NCBI GenBank assembly: GCA_964344255.1
Contig: CAYFMQ010000001.1
Location: 310,001 to 374,000, forward strand
Direction: 5' to 3'
DNA: 64,000 bases
Source: JAJFIE01 sp964344255
GTDB taxonomy: Bacteria > Pseudomonadota > Alphaproteobacteria > Rhodospirillales > Casp-alpha2
Part shown: positions 41,336-50,489 of the stretch, one piece after another
Numbering within the stretch: the stretch's first letter is position 1
Layout of the letters: every line of letters starts with the position of its first letter
The notes under the pieces: generated by a model
Seen by the model: only the letters and a program-made list of their open reading frames with translations
What the model was told of the DNA's origin: nothing
The model's database searches: none
Made by a program: the position numbers and the translations under genes

Positions 41336-42646
41336 TTATTCTTCGGATGAAGCCGGTTCCGGATCGGCCAAATCGCTGAAGAACTGGATATTCCACTCCA
41401 TTTCCTTTTCGCTTAACGGAAACGTCTTGTCTTCCTTAGGAATGTCTTCACCGACAGGGTCGATAACGTCTCCGGGCGCGATACGGGCCATTCGCTGCTG
41501 AAGTTGCGTAATGATGTACGCCGGCAACCCCGCCTTCCAGACGAGAGAAACGATCCCTTTCGGGTTACGTTCGGCAAAAATACGCTTGGCGACGGCTTCA
41601 TCCACCTCGGACAAGACGACAAGCCCGGCCAGGACAAACCGGTGGTCCTCGGCCTGCAGCGCGCTCATCAGCACGGAAGCGTTCAGCCCGTCCGAGGACT
41701 GCAGGCGTTTCACCAGGACCATGGGCAAGGGACCTTCAAGGAAATCGAAAAGTCCCGCATGCGAAGGTTTCTGATCCTGCTCGGTATCAAGGCGGTCCTT
41801 AACCAGTTGCTTGAGTTCCGCCATGGTTTCTTCTTCAAGGTCCGTACGGCTTTCAAGCGTTTGCATCAGGGAATCGGCAATAAACATCGCCAGTTTCTGC
41901 GGCGCCTTTGGCGGCAACGTCGGACGATTGACCAACGGCTCGTGCCAGATGTCGATATCGGCGGCGCGATCGATCAGTTCATCGAGCGTTTCTTCCCTGA
42001 TTTGCGCGGAATCGTTGCCGAGCAGGACGGCGATGGCCTGATGATCGTCCGTATCGACGATGGCATCGGAAACGTTGTGGCTAACGGTTTCACGCCGGGA
42101 AATCGCCGACAGGTTCTCGCTCACCGTTCCCTGGTTGATGATCTCAAGCAGGTCTTCGTCCGTCAGAACCGGTGAAAACTCCAGAACGGGCGAAGCAACT
42201 GCCGCCTCAACATCCTGGGCCAGAACCTTGACGACGTCCGGCGGCGCGGTCGTCACATCTTTCAGCGCCTCGGCCATCACCTGGCGGACCAGCACCATCT
42301 GGTCCTGCGCCAACGTCATCAGGGTTTCATGGGTGCTCTGCCACAGCTTGTCCTGATCGTCCGGGGTCAGATCAGGCATCAGTTTTGCGATTTTTTCCGC
42401 CAAATCACCGCGGACATGCTCGCTTTCATCCGCGACCAGTAGATTAAAGGTGTGGCGTGGCGCCGCCTGGTTGGAGGCCACCGATTTCCGGACATCTTCG
42501 GAGTGGTCTTCAGCAAGAAAGTACAGAATCTCAGGGCTCAAATCCGTCCGTTCGGCTAAAGCCTTGCGGACTGCAGGATCGTCGCTGGCAGCCAGTTCTT
42601 TTGCTTCTTCGTAAGTTATATTATCTGCGTTGACGTCAGCGGCCAT
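41336..42646 (-). CDS. DUF2336 domain protein
   Basis: 436 residues. The N-terminal third has HEAT-like helical repeats with recurrent DDPAVRKALAER, HSEDVRKSVASN and SEHVRGDLAEK units, the hallmark of DUF2336 proteins. The central and C-terminal parts are helical with SLVWKAGLPAYIITQLQQRMARI near the end. Function of the family is not settled, although repeats of this sort usually mediate protein contacts. It lies 25 bases downstream of the diguanylate cyclase gene on the same strand, so the two may be co-transcribed and linked in signalling. Confidence 0.88.
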   Translation of the reverse strand: MAADVNADNITYEEAKELAASDDPAVRKALAERTDLSPEILYFLAEDHSEDVRKSVASNQAAPRHTFNLLVADESEHVRGDLAEKIAKLMPDLTPDDQDKLWQSTHETLMTLAQDQMVLVRQVMAEALKDVTTAPPDVVKVLAQDVEAAVASPVLEFSPVLTDEDLLEIINQGTVSENLSAISRRETVSHNVSDAIVDTDDHQAIAVLLGNDSAQIREETLDELIDRAADIDIWHEPLVNRPTLPPKAPQKLAMFIADSLMQTLESRTDLEEETMAELKQLVKDRLDTEQDQKPSHAGLFDFLEGPLPMVLVKRLQSSDGLNASVLMSALQAEDHRFVLAGLVVLSEVDEAVAKRIFAERNPKGIVSLVWKAGLPAYIITQLQQRMARIAPGDVIDPVGEDIPKEDKTFPLSEKEMEWNIQFFSDLADPEPASSEE

Positions 42647-42671
42647 ACGTTACTTCATCCCGTCATTATCC

Positions 42672-44420
42672 CTAGGCGTCCTCGTCCTGAACACTACCGT
42701 ATCCCTGCGCAACACTTATTCCGCCTTTACCGGCGCGTTTAACTGCGTACATGGCCTCATCCGCCCTGGATGTCAATTCATCAAGGGTTTCCCCCGTTTG
42801 AGGATCAAACAGGGCCATACCGATCGATATTCCCAGCGGCTTATCATCCGATCCTGAATACTGCCTTAAAACAACGCTTGAATCGAGTAATGCTTCGGCG
42901 CGATGCTGGGCTGTTTCAAGGGAAATATTGTCCAGCCACATGGCGAATTCATCGCCGCCAAGCCTGGCGATAACGTCGCCGGGGCGGGAATTGTCGATCA
43001 TGAGCTGCCTTAAGTGCAACAGCACGTCATCGCCAGCCTGGTGGCCGTGCACGTCATTGACCATCTTGAAATTATCGAGATCCACATAAAACAGCGCCGC
43101 CGTTTTCTTTTCACGTTCCAGCCTGGCGATGCGGCGGGGCAACTCCTCTTCGAATATGGCCCGTCTGTTGAGCAGGCCGGTTAGACCGTCCGTCCGGGAC
43201 AGGGCGACAATCCGTTCATGGTTGGCGATCTGCTCATTGGCGATTCCCAACTGATTGGCCACATCGCTCAGCAGGATTCTGTAATCTTCCTCCCATTCCG
43301 CGAGGTCCTTGTGCCGCCACAAAGCAAACACACCGTTGATTTCCTGGCGGTACAGGGTCGGCGTATAGAGAATATTATAGTCGCCGATGGTTATGTGATT
43401 CGTTTTCGTCTTTTGATCCATGTCGGCGAAATGTCCGGACAGGGAATCAATACCTTCGGCTTCACCGTATTCCGCCGAGACGCTGTAAGCGTTGTCATTG
43501 CCAAGCCGGTAGATTCTGGCGCCGGTCGCCATCAGGGCCTCCGCCGTCGCCGTCGCCGCTGCGGATAGCATGTTCAGCGGATCGATTTCATCACGGATGG
43601 CGAAAACGATATGGTTTAACAAATATTCGCGATGACGTGCGCGGTTCAGGGCGGCTTCATTCGAGCGCTCTACGGTCACATCGCGACATACGCCGCGCGT
43701 TCCACGCCAGACGTTTTTATCATCGAACAGGGGGACGCACGCCGTCAGCATACAGGCGGTTTCCCCGACCTTGTCGAGCATCCACAATTCGACATTTTCC
43801 AGCGGCACGTCACTGGTAAACGGCAAGGGGACGTAACTTTCGGGATCGATGACAAAACTGCTGGCCGGCTTGCCCACGATCTCATCTGCCTTGAACTTCA
43901 AAGCGCCTTTCGGCGACACAAATTCAAATGCACCGTCGATCCCCACTTCCCAGGCGAAATCACTGTTTACCTCGACCAGGTCCTTGTAACGCTGGCGCGA
44001 TTCCACGAGCGTCGTTCTCAGGTTCCGTTCCATCGTCATATCGCGGATCAGGACGAGAAGATTGAGATGGGTGCCGCCGTTCACGGCGGCCTTTGACGGC
44101 ATGATCGTGGCTTCAAGCGCCATCATGCCCTTGGCGCTTTCAAGTTCGAAATTGCAAAGGGTGATCTTCGATGTCTCGAAAGCTTCCGATACAGCTTCTG
44201 AAAGCGGCGGTATTCGGCCCTGATCGTACAGATCCCCGATCGAGCCCCCCCTGGAATTGCTGGTTGAAACAGTACGATCCTGGCCGATCAGGAATGCGGC
44301 GCCCGGATACCCTTCGAGCATGGCGGCAGAATTCCCACCTTCCTCCTGCGGGAAGGCTTCAGTATCAGGATCATCAAACTTGGTCGAGTCTTCCACCAAA
44401 AAGTGTTGCCCCCATGACAA
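42672..44420 (-). CDS. PAS/GAF-containing diguanylate cyclase
   Basis: 582 residues, soluble. The N-terminus has one or two PAS-like regions (about 25-260; RYKDLVEVNSDFAWEVG is a recognisable PAS start), then a GAF-like region, then a GGDEF domain with RLGGDEFA at residues about 486-493 and DGLTGLLNRRA at its beginning. The intact GGDEF indicates synthesis of cyclic di-GMP. The inhibitory RxxD site, normally 5 residues before GGDEF, appears as RPGD a little upstream and is plausible. No EAL domain is attached. Confidence 0.92.
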   Translation of the reverse strand: MSWGQHFLVEDSTKFDDPDTEAFPQEEGGNSAAMLEGYPGAAFLIGQDRTVSTSNSRGGSIGDLYDQGRIPPLSEAVSEAFETSKITLCNFELESAKGMMALEATIMPSKAAVNGGTHLNLLVLIRDMTMERNLRTTLVESRQRYKDLVEVNSDFAWEVGIDGAFEFVSPKGALKFKADEIVGKPASSFVIDPESYVPLPFTSDVPLENVELWMLDKVGETACMLTACVPLFDDKNVWRGTRGVCRDVTVERSNEAALNRARHREYLLNHIVFAIRDEIDPLNMLSAAATATAEALMATGARIYRLGNDNAYSVSAEYGEAEGIDSLSGHFADMDQKTKTNHITIGDYNILYTPTLYRQEINGVFALWRHKDLAEWEEDYRILLSDVANQLGIANEQIANHERIVALSRTDGLTGLLNRRAIFEEELPRRIARLEREKKTAALFYVDLDNFKMVNDVHGHQAGDDVLLHLRQLMIDNSRPGDVIARLGGDEFAMWLDNISLETAQHRAEALLDSSVVLRQYSGSDDKPLGISIGMALFDPQTGETLDELTSRADEAMYAVKRAGKGGISVAQGYGSVQDEDA

Positions 44421-44597
44421 TGCGCTCGCAACGCATCCGCCCTCGTATTTTAGGCCATACGATCGCAGGTAAAAACCATACTATACGAATGGTATATGGT
44501 TCTACCAGCCCGTAAAATGTTTCAAAAGAGACGGATATTTTAACAATTCTCCGGTCAGGGGCTTGTTATTTTCCCCTTCCATCCCCAACATCATGGC

Positions 44598-45305
44598 ATG
44601 CAAACACACATAACCATAAAGAACCAAAACGGCCTGGCTGAACTCGCCCATGCCGAGGTTTGGATATTTGACCTGGACAATACGCTTTATCCCGCATCCT
44701 GCGACCTGTTTTCGCAGGTTGAGCGGAACATGACGCAGTTCATCATCGATTTCCTGAGTGTCGAGCGGCAGGTTGCCTATGACATCCAGAAAAAATATTT
44801 CCGCGAACACGGAACCACCATGCGGGGGCTAATGCATCATCACGATGTCGAACCCGCGCATTTCCTGGATTTTGTCCATGACATCGACCTGAGCGTGGTG
44901 CCCAACGATCCCGTTCTCGATGAACATCTCGCCCGGCTGCCCGGGCGCAAGCTGATTTTCACGAACGGGTCGGTCTCTCATGCCGAGAACATCACACGCC
45001 ATTTGGGCGTCGATCACCATTTTGACGATATTTTCGATATCGTCGCCTCGGATTTCGTCCCCAAACCCGATCCGGACGTTTACGCCAGCCTGGTAAAGAA
45101 GTTCGATATCCGGCCGTCTTCATCCGTCATGGTCGAAGACATGGCGAAGAACCTGCGCCCGGCGGCGGACCTGGGCATGAAGACGGTCTGGGTACGGACC
45201 GAAACCTCCTGGGGTATCGAGGGCAGCGACGAGGACTATGTCCACCATGTCGCGGAAGACCTGACAAGCTGGCTGGGTGGCGTCGTCCGCCATCTTGCCC
45301 CTTAA
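44598..45305 (+). CDS. HAD-superfamily pyrimidine 5'-nucleotidase-like protein
   Basis: 235 residues. HAD motif I is WIFDLDNTLYP (Asp25 nucleophile, Asp27), motif II is FTNGS, the lysine is in DFVPKPDPD, and motif IV is SVMVEDMAKNL. The cap insert and overall length match the SDT1/Phm8-type pyrimidine nucleotidases annotated in many Alphaproteobacteria. It dephosphorylates a small nucleotide or sugar phosphate; the exact substrate is uncertain. It is divergent from the cyclase gene. Confidence 0.9.
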   Translation: MQTHITIKNQNGLAELAHAEVWIFDLDNTLYPASCDLFSQVERNMTQFIIDFLSVERQVAYDIQKKYFREHGTTMRGLMHHHDVEPAHFLDFVHDIDLSVVPNDPVLDEHLARLPGRKLIFTNGSVSHAENITRHLGVDHHFDDIFDIVASDFVPKPDPDVYASLVKKFDIRPSSSVMVEDMAKNLRPAADLGMKTVWVRTETSWGIEGSDEDYVHHVAEDLTSWLGGVVRHLAP

Positions 45306-45331
45306 ACGAGATAATTCGCCGTATTTTACCT

Positions 45332-45392
45332 AGAGCAGGTCATGTTTTACTGGAATCATCTCGTGAGCCAATAAAACATGTTCCTCTGCTCT
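45332..45392. repeat. Palindromic element 1 downstream of the HAD gene
   Basis: AGAGCAG...CATGTTTTA at 45332-45349 pairs with TAAAACATG...CTGCTCT at 45372-45392, with further TGG/CCA pairing inside. It could act as a terminator or be a short interspersed palindrome. Confidence 0.7.
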
Positions 45393-45406
45393 AAGTTATT
45401 GAAATC

Positions 45407-45465
45407 GATCGGATTCACACGTTTCGATGAAACGCGCAGGGTTTCCATCTAAACGTGATCCGATC
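45407..45465. repeat. Palindromic element 2
   Basis: GATCGGATTCACACGTTT (45407-45424) pairs with AAACGTGATCCGATC (45451-45465) apart from a 3-base insertion, and the inner GATGAAAC/GTTTCCATC also pair. It recalls interspersed palindromes I associate with alphaproteobacterial intergenic regions, but I cannot confirm copies elsewhere. Confidence 0.7.
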
Positions 45466-45560
45466 TAAGAACAGAGTTTCATTGACAGCGCGCGCGCCCT
45501 GCCGCATTTTCCCGCGCGAAACCTTCAATCGTTTATTCGACCACTAACACCGGGGCAATT

Positions 45561-46406
45561 ATGACCGACCTTTCGCAACTCCAATCCATTATCGACGCGG
45601 CATGGGAAAACCGTGACGCCGTCGACCTGAACACCACCGGCGAAACCCGCGACGCCGTCGACGAATCACTTAAGCTCATGGACGCCGGCGAGGTCCGGGT
45701 CGCGGAAAAAAGCGGGGACGAATGGCAAGTCAACCAGTGGCTCAAGAAAGCGGTGCTGCTGTCCTTCCGGTTGAATGACATGTCGGTTATCGAAGGCGGT
45801 CCCGGCACATCGACCTGGTGGGACAAGGTGCCATCGAAGTTCGAGGGCTGGTCAGAAAACACTTTCCGTGCAGCCGGTTTCCGCGCCGTCCCCAACTGCA
45901 CGGTGCGTCATTCCGCCTACATCGCCCCCGGCGTGGTCCTGATGCCCAGCTTCGTCAACCTGGGCGCCTACGTCGATTCAGGCACCATGGTCGATACCTG
46001 GGTTACCGTCGGCAGTTGCGCCCAGATCGGCAAGGACTGTCACCTCTCTGGCGGCGTCGGCATCGGCGGCGTGCTTGAACCGTTGCAGGCCGGTCCCGTG
46101 ATCATCGAAGACAACTGCTTCATCGGCGCCCGTTCGGAAGTCGTCGAAGGCGTCGTCATCGGCGAAGGGTCGGTGCTGTCCATGGGTGTCTACATCGGCC
46201 AGTCCACCAAGATCGTTGACCGTGAAACCGGCGAGGTGCACTACGGCAAGGTTCCGCCCTACTCCGTCGTCGTTTCCGGCACCATGCCGGGCAAGCCCCT
46301 GCCCGACGGCACGCCGGGACCGAACCTCTACTGCGCCGTCATCGTCAAGAAGGTCGACGAGAAAACCCGCTCCAAGACCTCCATCAACGACCTACTCAGG
46401 GACTGA
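45561..46406 (+). CDS. dapD: Tetrahydrodipicolinate N-succinyltransferase
   Basis: 281 residues. It succinylates tetrahydrodipicolinate on the way to lysine and diaminopimelate. The left-handed beta-helix of hexapeptide repeats runs from about residue 110 to 220 (IAPGVVLMPSFVNLGAYVDS and GGVGIGGVLEP). The N-terminal helical domain begins LSQLQSIIDAAWE as expected. It is followed 20 bases later by dapE, so the succinylase route to diaminopimelate is used. Confidence 0.97.
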   Translation: MTDLSQLQSIIDAAWENRDAVDLNTTGETRDAVDESLKLMDAGEVRVAEKSGDEWQVNQWLKKAVLLSFRLNDMSVIEGGPGTSTWWDKVPSKFEGWSENTFRAAGFRAVPNCTVRHSAYIAPGVVLMPSFVNLGAYVDSGTMVDTWVTVGSCAQIGKDCHLSGGVGIGGVLEPLQAGPVIIEDNCFIGARSEVVEGVVIGEGSVLSMGVYIGQSTKIVDRETGEVHYGKVPPYSVVVSGTMPGKPLPDGTPGPNLYCAVIVKKVDEKTRSKTSINDLLRD

Positions 46407-46425
46407 GGCGGAAAAAGGCAAAGCC

Positions 46426-47580
46426 ATGTCCGATCCCGTCAGCCTCAGCCAAGCGCTTATCCGCTGCCCCAGCATCACGCCCGTCGATGCCGGCGCGCTG
46501 GATGTCCTGCAGGGATTTCTCGAAGAGCATGGCTTTGTTTGCCACCGCAAGGTTTTCGAAGAGCCGGGCACGGAGCCCGTCGATAACCTGTACGCCCGTT
46601 ACGGCGACGGATCGCCCAACCTGTGTTTCGCCGGCCACACGGACGTGGTGCCGCCGGGCGACGAGGAGTTGTGGGAACACCCCCCGTTCGCGGCGACCAT
46701 CATGGACGACAAACTCTTCGGGCGCGGCACCTCGGACATGAAATGCGCCGTCGCCTGCTTTGCCGTCGCCGCGGCCCGCTACATTGACCAGTATAAGGAC
46801 AGCCTGCCGGGATCCATCAGCCTGCTGATAACCGGCGACGAGGAAGGCGTCAGCATCAACGGTACGCGCAAGATGCTTGAATGGATCGCGGTGGAAGGGG
46901 AAACTCTGGATGCCTGCCTGGTCGGCGAGCCGACGAACCCCTACAAGCTGGGAGAAATGGCGAAAATCGGCCGCCGTGGCAGCATGAACCTGTCCCTGCG
47001 CGTCAAGGGTGTCCAGGGGCATTCGGCATACCCGCACATGGCAGACAACCCCATTCCGCACCTGGTCACCATGCTGAAAAGCCTGAACGACGAGCCGCTG
47101 GATAACGGCACGGAGCACTTCCAGCCCTCGACCCTGACCATCACCACGGTTGACGTCGGGAATCCCGCGACCAACGTGATCCCGGCCGAAGCCTCGGCCC
47201 ATATCAACATCCGCTTCAACGACGCCCACACCAGCGCCAGCGTCGAAAAACTGGTCCGGGACAGGCTGGACAGGGAAGGCGCGGCTTATGAGCTGGCCGT
47301 CAAGGTATCCGGCGAATCGTTCCTGTCGCCACCGGGTATCCTGAGCGACGCCATTTCCTCGGCCGTTGAACAGGTAACCGGGCAGACACCCGAACTCAGC
47401 ACCACAGGCGGCACGTCGGATGCCCGGTTTATCAAGGATTATTGCACCGTCGCCGAATTCGGCATGATCAGCGACACCGCGCACAAGACGGACGAACATG
47501 TCCTGGTTTCCGACATTCATGCGCTTACGGAAATATACGAAATCGTTATCGGAGAGTACTTTAAAGCAGCAACGGCATGA
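46426..47580 (+). CDS. dapE: Succinyl-diaminopimelate desuccinylase
   Basis: 384 residues from the ATG at 46426; a longer frame into dapD is not credible. M20 metallopeptidase motifs: FAGHTDVVPPGD, GRGTSDMKCAVA, ITGDEEG and GRRGSMN, with the late TTGGTSDARF carrying the last metal ligand region. Two zinc ions are expected. Its stop overlaps the start of the following membrane protein gene (ATGA), implying coupled translation. Confidence 0.97.
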   Translation: MSDPVSLSQALIRCPSITPVDAGALDVLQGFLEEHGFVCHRKVFEEPGTEPVDNLYARYGDGSPNLCFAGHTDVVPPGDEELWEHPPFAATIMDDKLFGRGTSDMKCAVACFAVAAARYIDQYKDSLPGSISLLITGDEEGVSINGTRKMLEWIAVEGETLDACLVGEPTNPYKLGEMAKIGRRGSMNLSLRVKGVQGHSAYPHMADNPIPHLVTMLKSLNDEPLDNGTEHFQPSTLTITTVDVGNPATNVIPAEASAHINIRFNDAHTSASVEKLVRDRLDREGAAYELAVKVSGESFLSPPGILSDAISSAVEQVTGQTPELSTTGGTSDARFIKDYCTVAEFGMISDTAHKTDEHVLVSDIHALTEIYEIVIGEYFKAATA

Positions 47581-48143
47581 GCACCGTTAACAAAGCCGCC
47601 AGCGCCCTTTACGGCGCCATCCGGCTCGCCCGGCTCGATACGGGCGGCATGAAGTATTTTGACGTCAGCCCCGCAGGCTTCTGGCATTCCTTTACAGCAG
47701 CCATAATCGTCCTGCCTCTCTACATCGGCACCGTTGTGGCCCGTTGGGGCAATCTTTCGGACGATGTGAACGGTTTCCGCTATTTCTGTATCGAAGCGAT
47801 CGCCTATGTCATTGCCTGGACAGTGTTTCCTGTCTTGATGTCCGTCGTGGTCCGCGCCATCGACCGGGATCATTATTACATCCGCAGCATTGTCGCCTAT
47901 AACTGGGCGTCTGTTTTGCAGAACCTGCTGTACATGCCCGTCGCCATCCTCAGTCTTTCCGGCGTCGGCGGCACCGAGCCATTGACCATGATGATCCTGT
48001 TTCTGGTGATGTTCTACACGTGGTTCGTGCTCAAGACCGCCCTTGACGTAAGCCCCTTTACGGCCTGGATGCTGGTCGCCATGGATCTCGTGGTCAGCAT
48101 GGTGTTGAGTTTCTGGAGCGACACCCTGATCTGGGCGAGCTGA
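47577..48143 (+). CDS. Multi-span membrane protein of unknown function, coupled to dapE
   Basis: 188 residues with about five hydrophobic segments (around 36-53, 75-95, 108-130, 132-152 and 160-180). I do not recognise the family; the layout is faintly Yip1/YIF1-like. Its ATG overlaps the dapE stop by 4 bases, so it is made from the same mRNA. Nothing links it biochemically to lysine synthesis. Confidence 0.72.
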   Translation: MSTVNKAASALYGAIRLARLDTGGMKYFDVSPAGFWHSFTAAIIVLPLYIGTVVARWGNLSDDVNGFRYFCIEAIAYVIAWTVFPVLMSVVVRAIDRDHYYIRSIVAYNWASVLQNLLYMPVAILSLSGVGGTEPLTMMILFLVMFYTWFVLKTALDVSPFTAWMLVAMDLVVSMVLSFWSDTLIWAS

Positions 48144-48147
48144 GATA

Positions 48148-48528
48148 TCAGACCGGAATGCCGAAATAGGCGGCTAAAGCGCCGAGCCCGAGAACTCCCA
48201 GCAGCATGGGCGAAGAAAACAGCCCCACGACGGATAGCGCCAGGCCGATAAAGGCCCACATGCCCTGCCCCATGAACAGGGCGATGATCGAGCACACGAA
48301 GCCTAGGGGGACAAAGACGACGCCCCATGAAACGATGCCCAATACGGCAAATCCCACGGCAAACCAGCCCATGACGGGCTTGGTTTCCTGCCGTCCGCCT
48401 GTTTGGCCTGCATAGCCTGCATGAGAACGCGCCTGATCCCCCGTATGGCCTTGAGACGTATCCCCGGTCAGGCGTTCGTTACTTTCGCCTAAACTCAACT
48501 CAATCGGTTTCCTTGGTTCGTCCGTCAT
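48148..48528 (-). CDS. Small membrane protein with hydrophilic N-terminus
   Basis: 126 residues. The first 50 are polar and rich in Gly, Gln and Thr; the rest contains two or three close hydrophobic segments (GWFAVGFAVLGIVSWGVVF onward) in the style of DUF4190-like proteins. GAGATCAG-like bases precede the ATG. It converges on the previous gene. Function unknown. Confidence 0.65.
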   Translation of the reverse strand: MTDEPRKPIELSLGESNERLTGDTSQGHTGDQARSHAGYAGQTGGRQETKPVMGWFAVGFAVLGIVSWGVVFVPLGFVCSIIALFMGQGMWAFIGLALSVVGLFSSPMLLGVLGLGALAAYFGIPV

Positions 48529-48561
48529 TCTGATCTCCTGAATTGGCGCAACCCTATAGAG

Positions 48562-49299
48562 TTAGTAACCTACATGCGTCAGGTAAAGCCCCTCCGGAAC
48601 GGCGGTTTGTCCCGCCGCGGCGCGGTTACGGGCTTCCAGGGCGTCTTTCAGGTCCTTTTTTGACCATTTACCCTCACCGACGAGCCTGAGCGATCCTACC
48701 ATGATACGGACCTGATTGTGCAGAAACGACCGGGCATGAGCATGCACATGGATTTCCCCGTCGTGTTCCTCCACGTCCAGCCGGTCCAGGGTCTTAACGG
48801 GCGAGCTGGCCTGACAGAACGTGGATCTGAAACTGGTAAAGTCATGGTTTCCCAGCAGGACCTTTGCCGCATCGTCCATGGCGCCCACATCCAGCTTGAC
48901 CGGCACCCACCAGACATGTCCCTGGGTTATGGTCGCCGGCGCCCGGCGCGACAGGATGCGATAGAGGTAAGTCCGGGATGTAGCCGAAAACCGGGCGTGA
49001 AAATCGTCATCCACCTCGTCTACGGCCAAGACGGCCACCGGTTGCGGGCGCATGTGGGCGTTCATGGCGTCCCGGATCACGTCCGTGCGAAAGGGCTCGG
49101 CAAGGTCAACATGGGCAACCTGTCCCATAGCGTGAACCCCGGCGTCCGTACGCCCAGCGCCGAAAACAACGGCTTCTTCCCCGGAAAACGCCTTCACGGC
49201 CTGTTCCATAACCGTCTGGACGCCGAGGCCGTTTTCCTGGCGTTGCCAGCCGACAAACGGCTGGCCGTCATATTCGACAATCATACGATAGCGTGGCAT
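48562..49299 (-). CDS. truA: tRNA pseudouridine(38-40) synthase
   Basis: 245 residues. Catalytic Asp52 is in GAGRTDAGVHA. Other markers are MPRYRMIVEYDG and FLHNQVRIMVGSL. It modifies the anticodon arm of many tRNAs. In many Alphaproteobacteria truA, fmt and def adjoin; here an unrelated plus-strand gene lies between truA and fmt. Confidence 0.97.
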   Translation of the reverse strand: MPRYRMIVEYDGQPFVGWQRQENGLGVQTVMEQAVKAFSGEEAVVFGAGRTDAGVHAMGQVAHVDLAEPFRTDVIRDAMNAHMRPQPVAVLAVDEVDDDFHARFSATSRTYLYRILSRRAPATITQGHVWWVPVKLDVGAMDDAAKVLLGNHDFTSFRSTFCQASSPVKTLDRLDVEEHDGEIHVHAHARSFLHNQVRIMVGSLRLVGEGKWSKKDLKDALEARNRAAAGQTAVPEGLYLTHVGY

Positions 49300-49451
49300 G
49301 CCCCTGTTTATCGCCCAAACAGCCGGAAAGCGATAAAAAAACCTGCCGATTGTGTGCTTTTCATCACATCCGGGACGGGTAAATTTGAATAGTCTTTCAT
49401 TTCTGCGATTAGGGATGGGACTGACCGTATTTCGGTTTGAATCACGTGTAC

Positions 49452-50489
49452 ATGAACGACACCAGCAATGTTATCAGCAACGAAGACCGCGATTCCCTGT
49501 TTTCGCTGCCCTTGAGCATGCTTCCTTTGGAAACGCGCGGACTTAATACCGCCCGCATCATCAAGAACGCGCGCCTCGATACCGTCGTCGAGGTTTTCCA
49601 GGGCAAAAGAACCGGCAGCGGCCAGTTGGCCATTGTTGACCTGCCGCTCGAATTCGATCTGTCGGAAGGCGAGGAGCACTCCGACATGAGAATCCTGCGC
49701 AAGATTGAAGCCCTGCACAGCTACGACGTCTATAGCCTCAGGATCAGCTTGCGCGAACTCGGCATCGATATCCGCGATGTTTATTCGTTGCATCTGTCCG
49801 AGGAAAAGGAAAAGGAACTGACCTCCTACATGACGTCCTTCACCCGGCCGCTGATCAAGGAAATCTACGGCGATTCCATGACCAGCGAGATCAGGGACTT
49901 CGAGGACATCCTAGCCCTGTTCCGGCACCCGGACGTGAAAAAGGCCCTGCAACGCTTGAAGGAAATGGCGGACAAACTGGATATCCGCCCTGATGAGGTC
50001 CCGGCTTTTCTGGAGGATTACGGCGATATCTTTCTCTCGCTCAGCTACTACCGCCAATGCCTGGACCAGATCGAGCCAATCGCAAGCGGTTTTCTCGAAT
50101 CACAGGAAGGCCTGCGGAAGAGCTACCAGTTCCGAGACGACAGAAGCCTCCAGGACGTTTCCAGGAAAATGGAATCCGTTATCAACGAGGCCCTGTCCGG
50201 CCTGACGGGCCGGTTCGAGGCATTCGACCGGGCCTCAAAAAACCTGTGGCGCGATATTTCCGCCGAACATTTCCATAAAGTGGAAAAACTGATCCGCACC
50301 TTCCACACCACCAACGGCGGCGTGCTGTGCTCGCTCTGGGTGAAGATGAGCGCCTGGGACAAGGCTTTCCCGAATCCTGAAGCAGGCAGCCCGGCCAGGC
50401 GGGCAGAGTTCATCCTGACGGAACTTCGCCACGGTATCGATAAAATCCGCAAGCTGGAACGCTCCGCGCCCAAGCATGTGATTATCTGA
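49452..50489 (+). CDS. Helical protein of unknown function
   Basis: 345 residues from the ATG at 49452; GTG and TTG codons a little upstream are alternatives. It is acidic to neutral, predicted mostly helical, with no signal peptide, membrane span or motif I recognise. There are only two cysteines or so (YYRQCLDQ, VLCSLW). Codon use fits the genome, so it is a settled gene. It sits between the divergent truA and the converging fmt, whose stop immediately abuts its own. Confidence 0.7.
   Translation: MNDTSNVISNEDRDSLFSLPLSMLPLETRGLNTARIIKNARLDTVVEVFQGKRTGSGQLAIVDLPLEFDLSEGEEHSDMRILRKIEALHSYDVYSLRISLRELGIDIRDVYSLHLSEEKEKELTSYMTSFTRPLIKEIYGDSMTSEIRDFEDILALFRHPDVKKALQRLKEMADKLDIRPDEVPAFLEDYGDIFLSLSYYRQCLDQIEPIASGFLESQEGLRKSYQFRDDRSLQDVSRKMESVINEALSGLTGRFEAFDRASKNLWRDISAEHFHKVEKLIRTFHTTNGGVLCSLWVKMSAWDKAFPNPEAGSPARRAEFILTELRHGIDKIRKLERSAPKHVII

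Noticed and set aside
46396..47520. A 374-codon minus-strand frame opposite dapE
   Set aside because: Antisense to dapE and without any motif.
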